Origin: Sorex araneus
Taxonomy: Eukaryota > Chordata > Mammalia > Eulipotyphla > Soricidae
NCBI RefSeq assembly: GCF_027595985.1
Contig: NC_073302.1
Location: 396,727,403 to 396,791,402 of the forward strand
Direction: 5' to 3'
DNA length: 64,000 nt
Both the position numbers and the translations under genes were made by a program. This document shows positions 22,081 to 32,560 of the stretch, in pieces; the first letter of the stretch is position 1; every line of letters starts with the position of its first letter. The notes beneath the pieces were generated by a model, which did not search any database, was not told the origin of the DNA, and worked only from the letters and a program-made list of their open reading frames with translations.

Positions 22081-22620
22081 AAATTTTTATTAATCTTTTG
22101 GTATTTTTCTGGACTGAAGTAAAATTTTTGTTAAAACTTTTTTTTTGGACCAAAACAACCAAGATATTTTTGAAAAGTGTTGGTCTTTTTAGATATTTTA
22201 CAGGATGTTAATCAATATGTGTATTTTGATAATGTTTATATATTGAGGCTGTTCCTTTAGACAAAATGCCACAAAAGATTGCTCTTCTCACTACATTTTA
22301 TGATTACATGATATATATTGCATGATGTTAACCTTGGCTTACACACATCTGATATACCTGAATTTCTCCAGTTATTTTTTTCTCTCTTTTCCATTAAAAA
22401 ATATAGGGAAAGAAGGCTAAGTAAATATATTTCTTCTCAAATTTTTACCTGTTTATTTTCACAGAAGTGGTAGATCTTTCCTGAATCATGATTAGACATT
22501 AACAGTACATTTCTATTTACTGAGGCAATTTGGTGGCTCAAATAAGTCAAATTATACTATTATACAAATACTTGCTATGACTATAAACTAAAAACACAAT
22601 TGTTAAATATTGCATTTTAC
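22081..22620. other. anonymous AT-rich sequence
   Basis: Nothing recognised. Confidence 0.45.
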
Positions 22621-22624
22621 CAAT

Positions 22625-22790
22625 TTGAATAATGGCTAGTATTCATTGAAAGTTTACTATATATGACAGTCTCTACATACTTTATAAATATATCATTGTT
22701 TAACCTCCACAATAACTTTATTAGGAAGTTGCCCAAATTTTGCAGAGTACAAGAAGAAGGCATGGACTTATTAAACAATAAATTCAAGGA
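22625..22790 (-). mobile_element. MIR SINE, ancient
   Basis: 'catactttataaatatatcat', 'taacctccacaataac' and 'ggaagttgcccaaattttgc' follow the inverted MIR core order. Strongly diverged. Confidence 0.5.
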
Positions 22791-23254
22791 AAGTCTTCTA
22801 GCAACAGAAATGAGAGACATTTGTTGAGAACGTTCTGTGCAGTCTGAATCTCAAAACAAAGGGCAATTGAGAAAGGTCCATAATTTCTCTGGAGTTTTTG
22901 CCAAAAAATATGAGCCAAATTTGTCTTACAAGAAAAATAAGATAAATTCAAATTGACCAGAATTCTTTAGAAGAACAAATAGTGCTTTTTATAACCCAGT
23001 GACAGCCAATGTCCTCTATTTATTCCTAATCATACAAAGAAAGAATAAACAGCATGCACTCAACATTTCAAATAAAAAGCTTAGAAACATTGATAGGAAT
23101 GCAAACCTCTTTGTAAATTAAATTAGTAAATCAATTAGTAAACAAATTAGAAAGAAGTTAGAGCATGTGAAAAATAATTTACTCACTATAAAAATTAATT
23201 CATACGAAAAATGTTATCAAGAAATAGACATGACTTAATGCATGTTACTTAGAC

Positions 23255-23375
23255 TTGTGGTGGGCTGATGCTGAGTTTGAGTTCCACCATCTGTATGCTC
23301 CCCATACACTCTTGGCTGTGTTCCTAGTAGCCTCTGAGTACCATTCGTGTAATCTCTGATAAAAAAAAAAAAGTT
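23255..23375 (+). mobile_element. old tRNA-derived SINE fragment
   Basis: 'tgatgctgagtttgagttcc' resembles a decayed tRNA head with B box, followed by 'gtagcctctgagtacc' and an A-run. Confidence 0.35.
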
Positions 23376-23418
23376 TTTGTGTGACCTTAGGAATCCTCAT
23401 TAGATGTAGTTTTGTTTT

Positions 23419-24094
23419 CCTATTTTTTTAAATAAAAATTTTATTTTATTAAATCACCATGTGGAAGATTACAATGCTTTCAGGCTTAAGTCTCAGTTAT
23501 ACAATGCTGAAACAACCATCCCTTCACCAGTGCCCATATACCACCACCAAAAAAAAGGAAAAAAAAAACCCACACAGTACACCTCCCATCCTGCCCTCCC
23601 ACCCCCCCGCCTTGTAACTGATAAGTTTCACTTTACTTTCTGTTTACTTTGGTTACACTCAATATTTCAACACAAACCTCACTATTATTGTTAGGAGTAC
23701 CCCACTAGAGTCAGACCTATTGTGAAGAAAAATAAGGCCACGCGGCCGCAATAGCGCAATAGCGGCCGAGCGGTTTTGGATTTCTGTATGTTAACAACTA
23801 AGTTCAGGGAGATTTCTTCCAGATATTGGATCATTGCAAGCTTGAAAACCCCATCAATGGTCGTCATAATATGGCGGTCACCGCGCCCTTCATCCCTGGA
23901 GAGAAAGAGGGGAGAGAGAAAAGTACCTTTCCCCTCCTGGGCGGGCACGGGGCCGCGGCTTAGTTCTCAGGCTGGAGACATTCTGCGAGGAGTTGCCCAT
24001 GCCAAAAGATGTTTTGCTAGGTCTGGATTCATGCCCGTGCAACTGCGGAGGGGCCGCACATGCGTGTGGCTCCCGGGATCATATCTCGGCGGCC
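23419..24094 (-). mobile_element. family X copy e
   Basis: Minus-strand, about 676 bp: inverted 3' end 'ttaaatcaccatgtgg', 'ccagtgcccatatacc', C-rich tract, then a GC-rich 5' half with 'atatggcggtcaccgcgcc'. TSD TAGATGTAGTTTtGTTTT with one indel (23401-23418, 24095-24111). One 5' unit only. Confidence 0.85.
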
Positions 24095-24478
24095 TAGATG
24101 TAGTTTGTTTTACTGTTAGAATCTAACTCTCACCTGATTTTTTCTCCACAGTCTATCCCTATTTCTACTTTATCTGCAGGAATAGGAAATAGTATGAGGT
24201 AAGTGTGAAGGATATTTTCTTTTCACACTTTAGGTTAAAATTTATTTTCTAACTTAATTTTCAAAATTCACCTAAATCAAAATGGCTGCATTTATATGTT
24301 TGAATAATGCTCATCTGTTCAAGTTTCTGATTTTCTTTCTCATTCATCCCCTCTGCAATTGCTACTAGCAACTTTCTAGTCTCTCTCTTTCTTGGTTTTT
24401 CTTAGATTTTTAGATTCTTGGGAAGATGCTAGATTGAGACCCCAACTGATGTTGTTTTGTTCAGTACTGTTTCATGTC

Positions 24479-24481
<3 letters not shown>

Positions 24482-24520
<39 letters not shown>
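24482..24520 (-). repeat. (ATC)n: distal part of the (GAT)n tail of an RTE element
   Basis: Trinucleotide run immediately after the left 13-bp TSD GTTTCATGTCAAT (24469-24481). It is the outer portion of the tail of the minus-strand element at 25706-25958, separated from it by LTR 2. Confidence 0.8.
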
Positions 24521-25704
24521 TGTAGGATGACATTACTTTGTCCTTTCCCTCCTCGCCACAAGTAGCTTGTCCCAGTTTTACCCAGAGTTTAGGCTTACCC
24601 CAGTCTCACCCATCAAGGTGTTCCCGAATCTCTCCCATCCCTTTGTTTAGCTATAATCACTTCTCCATGCTCTCTTCCCCAAAAGAGTTAATCCTCGGCT
24701 TTCCCTTAATCTGACTCTGCTAATTTGCAAGGTCAGACCTTCCTAGGATACTGAATTTATATTATATAAGTTAATATTGCCTTTCTCCTCTTCTTGTGCC
24801 TTTTGAATAATTTACTTTAAAGCTATGACTGTTTTGTATAGACACAAGAAGACAATATTATGTTTTTATAACTTGGGAATTAATTGGCCTCGAATATTAT
24901 TCCCTCCCAGGCATCTGCTTTCTCCACTTAAGCCTCAGTTGCCCTCAGTTCCTAGCACCCCAAAGCAGAGTCCCCGACATGGGACGGGAAGGATCCAGGG
25001 CAAGCGGTGAGTTATGTGCTACCCTGGCATCGAGATGGGCCTGGCCAAAGTGCCTAATTCTTAACTATAAGTTAAGAGCTTGATCATAGACAAATGCTGT
25101 CATGATCCAATAGTAATTATGAGACTGGGACCCTGCCAGGGATAAGAAAGACTGATCTGGCCTGAGCACTGTAGTCTGAGATTGAGATGGCCCCAGGAGA
25201 GCAATTCTATAAGCTTTAATGCATCTCTTATTGTGTCCATACAAAATTATTAATATTATGAATTCTTATATGTTTGCTGGCTGAGGAGAAGATAAACACA
25301 TTCATGGGACTCCGCCCTTGGGTGGATCCTCCTGCTGAAAGAGAATTAAGTCCTAGGAGAAGCATCCCCTAAGGGAAAGGAACCTTACCCTATTGATGGT
25401 GACCACACCTATGTGTACGCCCCAACCCCCTCATGCTGTGGAGATTTAACTAGGCTGTAAGAGTGGGTTGGGGGGGCCAGATCCACAGATCCAGAGAGAG
25501 ACTGGGAGCTGGGAGAGAAGCGGAGAGAGAGAATGAAATAAAATGATCGAGCAACCAGTTTGGCCTTCTTCCTTCTTCCTTCCGTCGCCTGCCCTTGACC
25601 GACAGCACACACAGCGGTTCCGGGGCACCGAACGCGGGCGGTTAGACAGAGCTGCCAGAGAGCCCGCAAGTGCACTCGCCCCTTGGAGAAACTTAGTTTT
25701 TTAC

Positions 25705-25705
<1 letters not shown>
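24521..25705 (+). mobile_element. solo LTR 2 of the same endogenous retrovirus family
   Basis: Starts TGTAGGATGACAT and ends TTTTTTACA. Shares with LTR 1 'catctgctttctccactt', 'ctaccctggcatcgagatgg', 'tgatctggcctgagcactg', and an AATAAA at about 25535 followed by 'gatcgagcaaccagtttgg'. It sits inside a (GAT)n tract, so the short duplication (ATCAT on both sides) cannot be sized reliably. Solo, without internal region. Confidence 0.8.
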
Positions 25706-25755
<50 letters not shown>

Positions 25756-25958
25756 TCCATTTATCGTCAAATTTCTCGAGTAGTCTCGTAATGTCTCCAT
25801 TTGTCCAAGCCCTGAAATTTGAGAAGCCTCTCTCTACTTGTTCACATGCTGTTTCCATGTGAACAGTAGTTGAACATGGGTCAGTCAGTCCTGAGAGATG
25901 GGCGAGTGCCATTCCAAAGGGATGGGCGATGGCCTCCGTTGCCCTCGGCCGATCGAAA
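25706..25958 (-). mobile_element. RTE-type element with (GAT)n tail
   Basis: In minus sense it ends 'aatggagacattacgag', 'ctactcgagaaatttgacg', then (GAT)n. This is the same 3' block as the RTE LINE and LRT elements, with the tail reading as a run of Asp codons. Together with the outer tail (24482-24520) it is bounded by a 13-bp TSD GTTTCATGTCAAT (24469-24481, 25959-25971). The 167-codon minus-strand frame with a poly-Asp run spans this element and LTR 2 and is not a gene. Confidence 0.75.
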
Positions 25959-26187
25959 GTTTCATGTCAATGAACAAATTTATTTAGTTAATATTATTAA
26001 TAAAGGAGCAATAAAAACTGAAAAGAGGCTATATTGAACTTCTCACTCAAGGTTTAAAAAATGTATGTTTAACAAATGCCGTCTAGAGATATTTGAGAAT
26101 TTCCATAGATGACTTTATTTTATATTTAGCATAATTTTATTTTACAAACATTAAAAGGCTGTAGTATTCCATTCAATCTTTGGATTT

Positions 26188-26560
26188 TTCAAAATTTATT
26201 CTTTATTGAGTCACCATCTCTCTCAGAGAGCCCAGCTAGTTACCGAGAGTCTCCCACCCACATGGCAGAGCCTGACAAGCTACCTGTGGCGTATTCAATA
26301 TGTCAAAAACAGTAACAACAACTCTCACAATGGAGACTTTACTGGTGCCCACTGGAGCAACAGGATGACAGTGCTACAGTGACAGTGCTTGAGTCACCAT
26401 GAGATACACAGTTACACAGCTGTTCATACTTGATTTCAGTCATACAATGTTCCAACATCCATCCCTCCACAAGTATACATTTCTCACCACCAATGACCCC
26501 AGTTTCCCTCCTGCCCCACCTCCCACCATCAACCTGCCTCTGTGACAGGCACTTTTCTTC
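26188..26560 (-). mobile_element. L1/family X 3' end, interrupted by SINE2
   Basis: Inverted 3' end: 'tttattgagtcaccat', then after the SINE2 insertion 'tgagatacacagttacac', 'tccaacatccatccctcc', 'ccccagtttccctcctgc'. The 5' part is lost; a pyrimidine tract follows. Confidence 0.6.
26218..26388 (+). mobile_element. SINE2, 5'-truncated
   Basis: Lacks the tRNA head; begins 'ctctctcagagagcccagc' and ends 'caggatgacagtgctacag' with the partial repeat 'tgacagtgc'. Perfect 12-bp TSD TTGAGTCACCAT at 26206-26217 and 26389-26400 inside the L1/X 3' end. Confidence 0.85.
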
Positions 26561-26640
26561 TCTTCTCTCTCTCTTTCTCTCTCCCTTCTCTCTGTCTGTC
26601 TCTCTCTCTCTTTCTTCTCTCTCTCTCTGTCTCTCTCCTA
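26558..26640. repeat. (CT)n-rich low-complexity tract
   Basis: CT/TCTG-rich run, interrupted. Confidence 0.9.
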
Positions 26641-26932
26641 GAGAGCTCTAAAGACCTTTTAAATAATTTCATTGTTCAAAAAGACATTTTGGAAATGTCT
26701 TAATTTATTTTCTTTCTTTTGCAGCAAGGTGATGGGTGAGGGAAGTCCAAGTAGTGTTCAGGGAATCACAAGCTTCTCTCCCTGTGATTCTAGGCCAACC
26801 AGCTCAGATAGTTCAGTGCTAGGGCCCAAGAATGCCAGGCTATTCGGGCTTTATAGTTCTAGGACCACCGCAGGGATTTGTGCTATCTCCACAGGTCTTT
26901 ACTGAACAATGTGAAAATGACTGCATTATTGT

Positions 26933-27170
26933 ATCACTGTCATCCCGTTGCTCATCGATTTGCTTGAGCAGGCACCAGTAGCGTCTCCACTGTGAGACTT
27001 GTTACTGTTTTTGGCCTATCAAATACGCTAAGGGTAGCTTGCCAGGCTCTGCTATGCGGGCAGGATACCCTTGGTAGCTTGCTGGGTTCTCCAAGAGGGA
27101 TGGAGAAATCAAACCCGGGTCGGCCACTTTCAAGGCAAACGCCCTACCCACTGTGCTACTGCTCCAGCCC
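26933..27170 (-). mobile_element. SINE2, full length
   Basis: Inverted tail 'tgtatcactgtcatcccg', 'ttgctcatcgatttgcttgag', middle 'gttactgtttttggcctatc', head 'caaacccgggtcggcc' to 'ctactgctccagccc'. TSD not clear. It abuts the hairpin at 27178. Confidence 0.8.
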
Positions 27171-27177
27171 AATGTGA

Positions 27178-27460
27178 GGGAGGGGATGGAAAGAGAAAAG
27201 AGTGAAAACACTAGATAATGAATAAACAGCTCTATTGAGTAGTTGGAGTTCCCGAGGAAGCTCTGTCCTAGGTATATTGGTATTTTTTACATTTTACATA
27301 ATGTGAAAATATACACTTTACTTGTATATAATGTGAAAACATACAATGTAAAAAATACCAATATACCTAGGACAGAGCTTCCTCAGGAACTCCAAGTACC
27401 CAACAGAGTTGTCTCTTCATTACCTAGTGTTTTCACACTTTTCTCTTTCCATCCCCTCCC
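27178..27460. repeat. large inverted repeat (113-bp arms, 57-bp loop)
   Basis: Arm 27178-27290 and arm 27348-27460 are reverse complements with roughly 10% mismatches and no gaps by eye. The innermost 40 bp, from 'aagctctgtcctaggtatat' to 'ggtattttttac', match perfectly. The loop is itself AT-rich and carries two copies of 'ataatgtgaaaa'. No transposase or TSD recognised. Confidence 0.85.
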
Positions 27461-28080
27461 CATAGCTTTCTCTCTGATACTATTTCACTCCTTCCACCCC
27501 TGGGAACTACTTGATTTCAAGGGTGAAAATTTTCCTGTAGCAACAAAATATCAGCAAGCCTACTTTCTAGCATGGTATAAAAAATTCAAAAGCAAAGGAA
27601 AATAGATAAAACAAAACCCCACCAATCTCCCTAAAAATTTATTGTACTACAGTAGTTAAAAAAATACAGAAATGTTGATGCTATTAGATCTGAAGCTTTT
27701 ATTATTGAAATGCTGAGATATACTTAAACCAGATAAATGATGATTCTAGGACGACAGCATTATACTGACTTGGAGAAAAGGTATTATCACATATGGTGAC
27801 AGTTATAACAGACTGAGTATATCTGAAGACACATTGGCCTTCAAATACTGTTATTCTGCATTGTCTAGCAGAGAGATGAATATAAAGCTCAAGGAAACAC
27901 TGAGGGTTAGGACACAAAAAAGTAAGTTAACAGTATGTGAAACATGTACCTAAATCTAAAGATGTGGTTTATATTTTCCAAGAGAGCATAGGAACTTCCT
28001 ATTCGTTCACCATAAATATATATATAATTCTATTTTATTTATAATAAATGTCAATATTTTCAGCCACTTGTATTTTCATT
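27461..28080. other. anonymous AT-rich sequence
   Basis: Nothing recognised. Confidence 0.45.
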
Positions 28081-28082
28081 CA

Positions 28083-28640
28083 GCTATCTTTTATTCATAA
28101 AATATTTATTGAGTAACTATTATGTCCCATTTACTGTTTTAGACATTATGGATAAATCTGAAAACAGCACAGGAAAAAATTCTTCTCTAATGGAAAATAC
28201 ATTCTAGATGGGAAGGAAAATAATAATAAAATATAAGATATGAAGAACTTATGTGAATAAAATAAAATAATGTAGTAAGTTCTAATGTGACTAGAAGTTG
28301 TCACTTTAAAGAAACTATTGACATTAGATCTAACTGGAAGGATGACTCTAGAGTAGATTAAAGAACAGACACCTGAAGGCAGGAAGCTCTGTGGCTATAG
28401 GGAGGAAGAATGTATCAGAAAGAGGAATGGTAAATTCAGATTCTGAGGCATTAAGTGCAGCTTATGTTTAAAGAACAAATTGACTGATGTGGCTGGAAGG
28501 AATGAATAAAATGGAGGATTAGTAGATAATACGTGGGGTTGGTTTAAATCCCATCTGGCTTTTCCTCTGATTGAAATGAGAAGCCACTGGATGCGTTTGA
28601 GGCAGAGAACTGATATGAGTTTTTAGCAGAATTCTAGATA
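28083..28640 (-). mobile_element. L2 LINE 3' region, ancient
   Basis: The order matches the inverted mammalian L2 consensus as I remember it: 'tatttattgagtaactatt', 'tctaatggaaaatacattct', 'agacacctgaaggcagg', 'gatgtggctggaagg', 'gaaatgagaagccactgg', 'agaactgatatgag'. Diverged, no coding capacity. Confidence 0.6.
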
Positions 28641-29992
28641 CTTAAATATACAGAATACATGAAAGGTAAGAAAGGGTGGATGCTGACAGAATAAATAGAA
28701 TACAACTGTGATTATCCAATGATGAAATAACTAAGTGATCATCAAAACTGAATGGGACTGAGAAGCATCTGGATTTTAGATAAGGTTTGAAGGTAGGGAC
28801 AATAAGGTTTGCCACTAGAATGAATATTGATTTTCTGTGGTAAAAAAAGTCTAAAATGATCCAAATAACTTGATTTTAACAGTTAGAGGATTGGAATCTT
28901 AAGTCAGTTGTGGAAAATGGACGGCATGAGAAGTTTTGGTTCATGAGTAGGATTAGTATTGATTTTGGACATGACATGTGAGTTTGACATAATTATTAGA
29001 TACATGTGAATCATACATACTGGACAAATGAATCATTTCAATCACAATAAAAGCAGAAAAAAATATGGCTAACGAGAAAATAAGGCCATTAATTGCTTTA
29101 AAATATAGCAGGAATATAAGTATGTTTGTCAGCTAATGGGAAATATCCTCTATGGAAATAAAATTTGATGGTGTGGGATCTTTGTTTCAAGCAACTAGAC
29201 CTCAGAGCAGACTCTTAAAGGATATTTATAGAATCTTTTTCTGGAAAGCATTTAGTGGATGAAAAAAGAGCATGGTGTAAGTCCATTTATTTTATAGTAT
29301 ATTCCTAAGGGTATTAAAACATATTTATTTAATAAGACGAATTACATTTTGGCCAGGCACATTATATACATCAAATGATTGATTCAGAAAGCAGTAGAAT
29401 AAGCAGGAATGGTTTCGTATAGTATATGAATTTGAGAAATCCATAAAACTTGCATAAGTTTAGATAGACTTGAATTGAGTGAAAACAAATGATCTGTGAG
29501 TATCTAAACATGATCAAGAAATATAAGTAATATGAACTACAGCTGGGAAAGAAAAAAAGCCACATATAGAATCAAGAGGAAAGTAAGGAGCCATATTGTG
29601 CCAGAGATCATGTATTATATAATGTAACTAACTTATATGGAAATAATGATAAACTGGCTTGAGCTAGATGCTTTTCCTGAAACTATTTTTAAAAAATGAG
29701 ATGGAAGCTTAAAGTTTTAATAGAATTTATTTCAGTATCAAATTTATGACCAGGTATGTTAAGATAATATTTCAGGTTGTAAGTGATATTAAAATACTGC
29801 TAACTTCACCCAAACAATAGTAAGTCTTGGAGAAGTTATGAATTACAGAGATAGGAGTTTATCCATAATGAAGGGCCAGTGTTTATTCTTGAGTTTAAAC
29901 ATAGTTTTAGAATTGATGGCTTCATGAAAAATAAGTTCACATATAAAAATTATTAGAAATTATTTGGAAAGAAGAAAGTATATTTTGCAGTT
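28641..29992. other. anonymous AT-rich sequence
   Basis: Nothing recognised. Confidence 0.45.
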
Positions 29993-30005
29993 AAAAGACT
30001 GCTTT

Positions 30006-31338
30006 GTGCCCACTCGCCGCGCCCGCCACTCCAGTATGACAGAGGAGGCCAAAAGAGCTACTTTGGACACCAGCAGCCCACTGAAAAACTTGCAGTATGT
30101 GAACTGAGCGTTTCCGCCAGGCTGCCCCTGTGGGGGCCCGGTATTTCTCTAGGTTTTCCCATCTTATGAGCACCATAAAAGGGTAAAAGATTGTAGCGAT
30201 AGAATTTCAGGCAGAATTTTCCCTGGACTTTATACAGAAACCCAAAATCTAATGACCTAATGTCATCTAATCATCAGCAATATGAAATGGTTCCTTAGTA
30301 ACAGGTCGGAATTTGGTGGGAAATCCTAACAAGAATAATAAGTCTTTTGTTGAAATGTTGAAGGCAATCAAAGTGGTAGCCATCTCTCTAGACTGAACTA
30401 AGCCATATCCCCACGCCGGCTGAGAAGAAATATCCTTCTTTCTCGGGAAGAAATGCGGCGTGGCGTTAACCATAGTATGATGTCCATTAAGTTGACACGG
30501 ACCTGGTGGCGTGGGAATGGGATACAAGGGAATAAATTATTATGTACATGGAACAGCGCGACACTGGTGGAATCTCGAGCCGGGGCCGATACCAGCGCAC
30601 TACTTTTGGTTCCAGAAACTGCTTGCAGACATTCTACCAAACTATCAACTAAGCCAGAGCCCCACGCCGGCTGATGACGGGAAATAACCATCTTTTTCGT
30701 TTTTTTTTTCCCCTTTGTCAGGCAGCGTGGTGATTACTAAACAGGCATTAACTCGGTGGCGTGAGACGAGGGAGGAAAAAATAGAAAAGTTATGTAACAA
30801 ACAGCGGGACTTAATATCTCTACATTCTCAGCAATGGAGAACTACCAAATGCTTCCTTGACAGGGGCTGGAGAGATAGCACAGCGGGTAGGGCGTTTGCC
30901 TTGCATGCGGCCGACCCGGGTTCAAATCCCAGCATCCCATATGGTCCCCTGAGCACGGCCAGGGGTAATTCCTGAGTGCAGAGCCAGGAGTAACCCCTGT
31001 GCATCGCCAGGCGTGACCCAAAAAGCAAAAAAAAAAAAAAAAAAATGCTTCCTTGACAGTAGGACTGTCTTTTTCTTTTTGGGGGGAAACTCCAGCAACA
31101 ATAGTGAGTTATGTGTTGAAACATAGAATGTAACCAAGATAAAGCGTAAACGAAGTGAAACTTATCACTTACAAGGCCGGGGGCTGGGGGGGCGGGAGGG
31201 GGCGGGAGGTATACTGGGGTGGTTTTTGATGGAATAGGGGCACTGGTGAAGGGAAGGGTGTTTGAGTATTGTATAACTGACATAATCCTGAGAACTATGT
31301 AACCCTCCACATGGTGATTCAATAAAATTAAAAAAAAA
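30006..31338 (+). mobile_element. family X copy d, long form, hosting a SOR SINE
   Basis: Longest X copy, about 1.14 kb without the SOR insertion and its duplicated target, ending 'catggtgattcaataaaat' plus A-run. Perfect 13-bp TSD AAAAGACTGCTTT (29993-30005, 31339-31351). A related block with 'ccccacgccggctga' occurs near 30409 and again near 30660, showing an internally repeated 5' region. Confidence 0.85.
30864..31042 (+). mobile_element. SOR SINE, full length, young
   Basis: Near-consensus copy ending 'gtgacccaaaaagc' and a long A-run. Perfect 17-bp TSD AAATGCTTCCTTGACAG at 30847-30863 and 31043-31059 within family X. Confidence 0.92.
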
Positions 31339-31351
31339 AAAAGACTGCTTT

Positions 31352-32560
31352 TTTACCCCCAAATTCCAGACACTAAATTAGATGGATGGGAAATTTTCTC
31401 TGTCCAACCTTTATATAGCTATCACTATTATTCTGCCTACCTGATTTGCTAATTACTACTCGGACATATGCAGGTGCAGAGGAGATTCAATCTGCTCTCG
31501 CTTATAACTCAGCACCAATGTGCTCAAAGAAAAATCAATAGTAGAAATCAGGGGAGATTCAAAGAAGAAATTGTGGCTGAAGTCCATGGGACATTGCACA
31601 TCTTTTCTTCTAGCTTTAAAAAAATGTAGATCTCTTGTCTGGTTTAAAATCAATTATGAACTTCCTAAGTTCTAACTAGTGATCTCTTGTTGCTAGAAAA
31701 ATAATGACTCCTCAGTGAGAAGTGGAGAGAGTGTAGGGTGATCAAATACAAAATGTCTACAGGAATCAGAAAAATAAACTAAGAAGTCAGGCAGAAATTT
31801 CAAAGAAAAAATGCTATTGCCACTGCAGTTGGTGGTTGCCAAGCTAAAATGGGCTCAATGTCATCAGAATTTTTCTCCCAAGGAAGCAATAAATGTGAAC
31901 ATTTAATGGGACACTTCCCAATTTAAAAATAACACATGAAAATTGCTGCGTGGGACACATTCAGTCCTCCCGTAGTTGGCTTATAATCTTTAGTTTCTAA
32001 TGGACAAATAAATGGACATGTGATTAACACTCTGTTTTGAATTATACTGAAATAAGGATGTCTAAATCATTCCAAAGGTTCTTTCCAAAACCTAGTTCTC
32101 AAGATGAATCTGTCTCTCTTTTTTAATTGAAGAATTTATTTGCTTCACAGTTTTTTTGTTTGGTTTTAATTTAAATTTGATTTAGTATTGGCATACTAAA
32201 TATTCCTTAATCTTTTAAATACATAGTACACTATCATTATGGGAAAAATGGGTGGCTAAATGATTTATTAATTTTCCAAAGCAATATGGCAGTAGAGGGG
32301 ATTTCTTGTTTCACTATCAAAAGAAATAACTCTACCAGAAATATTTTGGATACTGAGAAATTTCTATAACTTAGGGGAGAATGAGGTTTCCCGCCTCAAC
32401 CCTTGAACCTCAGAGACTAAGATTTAGGTCTTTCACTGGCTAAGAGAGAAACCTCTGGAAGACACTGTCTTCTAATCTCCCAGTCAGAAGCCGTGTAGCA
32501 GGGAGAATAAAATGGTGTGGATGTTTGAATCCTTCATCCAGATGAAGGATTTGTACTCCA
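31352..32560. other. anonymous AT-rich sequence
   Basis: Nothing recognised. Confidence 0.45.

Noticed and set aside
24482..25760. Possible CRISPR-like or coding trinucleotide array
   Set aside because: Plain ATC microsatellites; they are the split tail of one retroelement in a mammalian genome.
25409..25912. 167-codon minus-strand ORF with a poly-Asp run
   Set aside because: It is a read-through of the (GAT)n tail from an RTE element into a solo LTR; the two halves come from different insertions.
30864..31042. Genuine tRNA gene (B box GGGTTCAAATCCC-like)
   Set aside because: The B box belongs to the head of a SOR SINE with TSD and A-tail; no cloverleaf with acceptor stem is closed.
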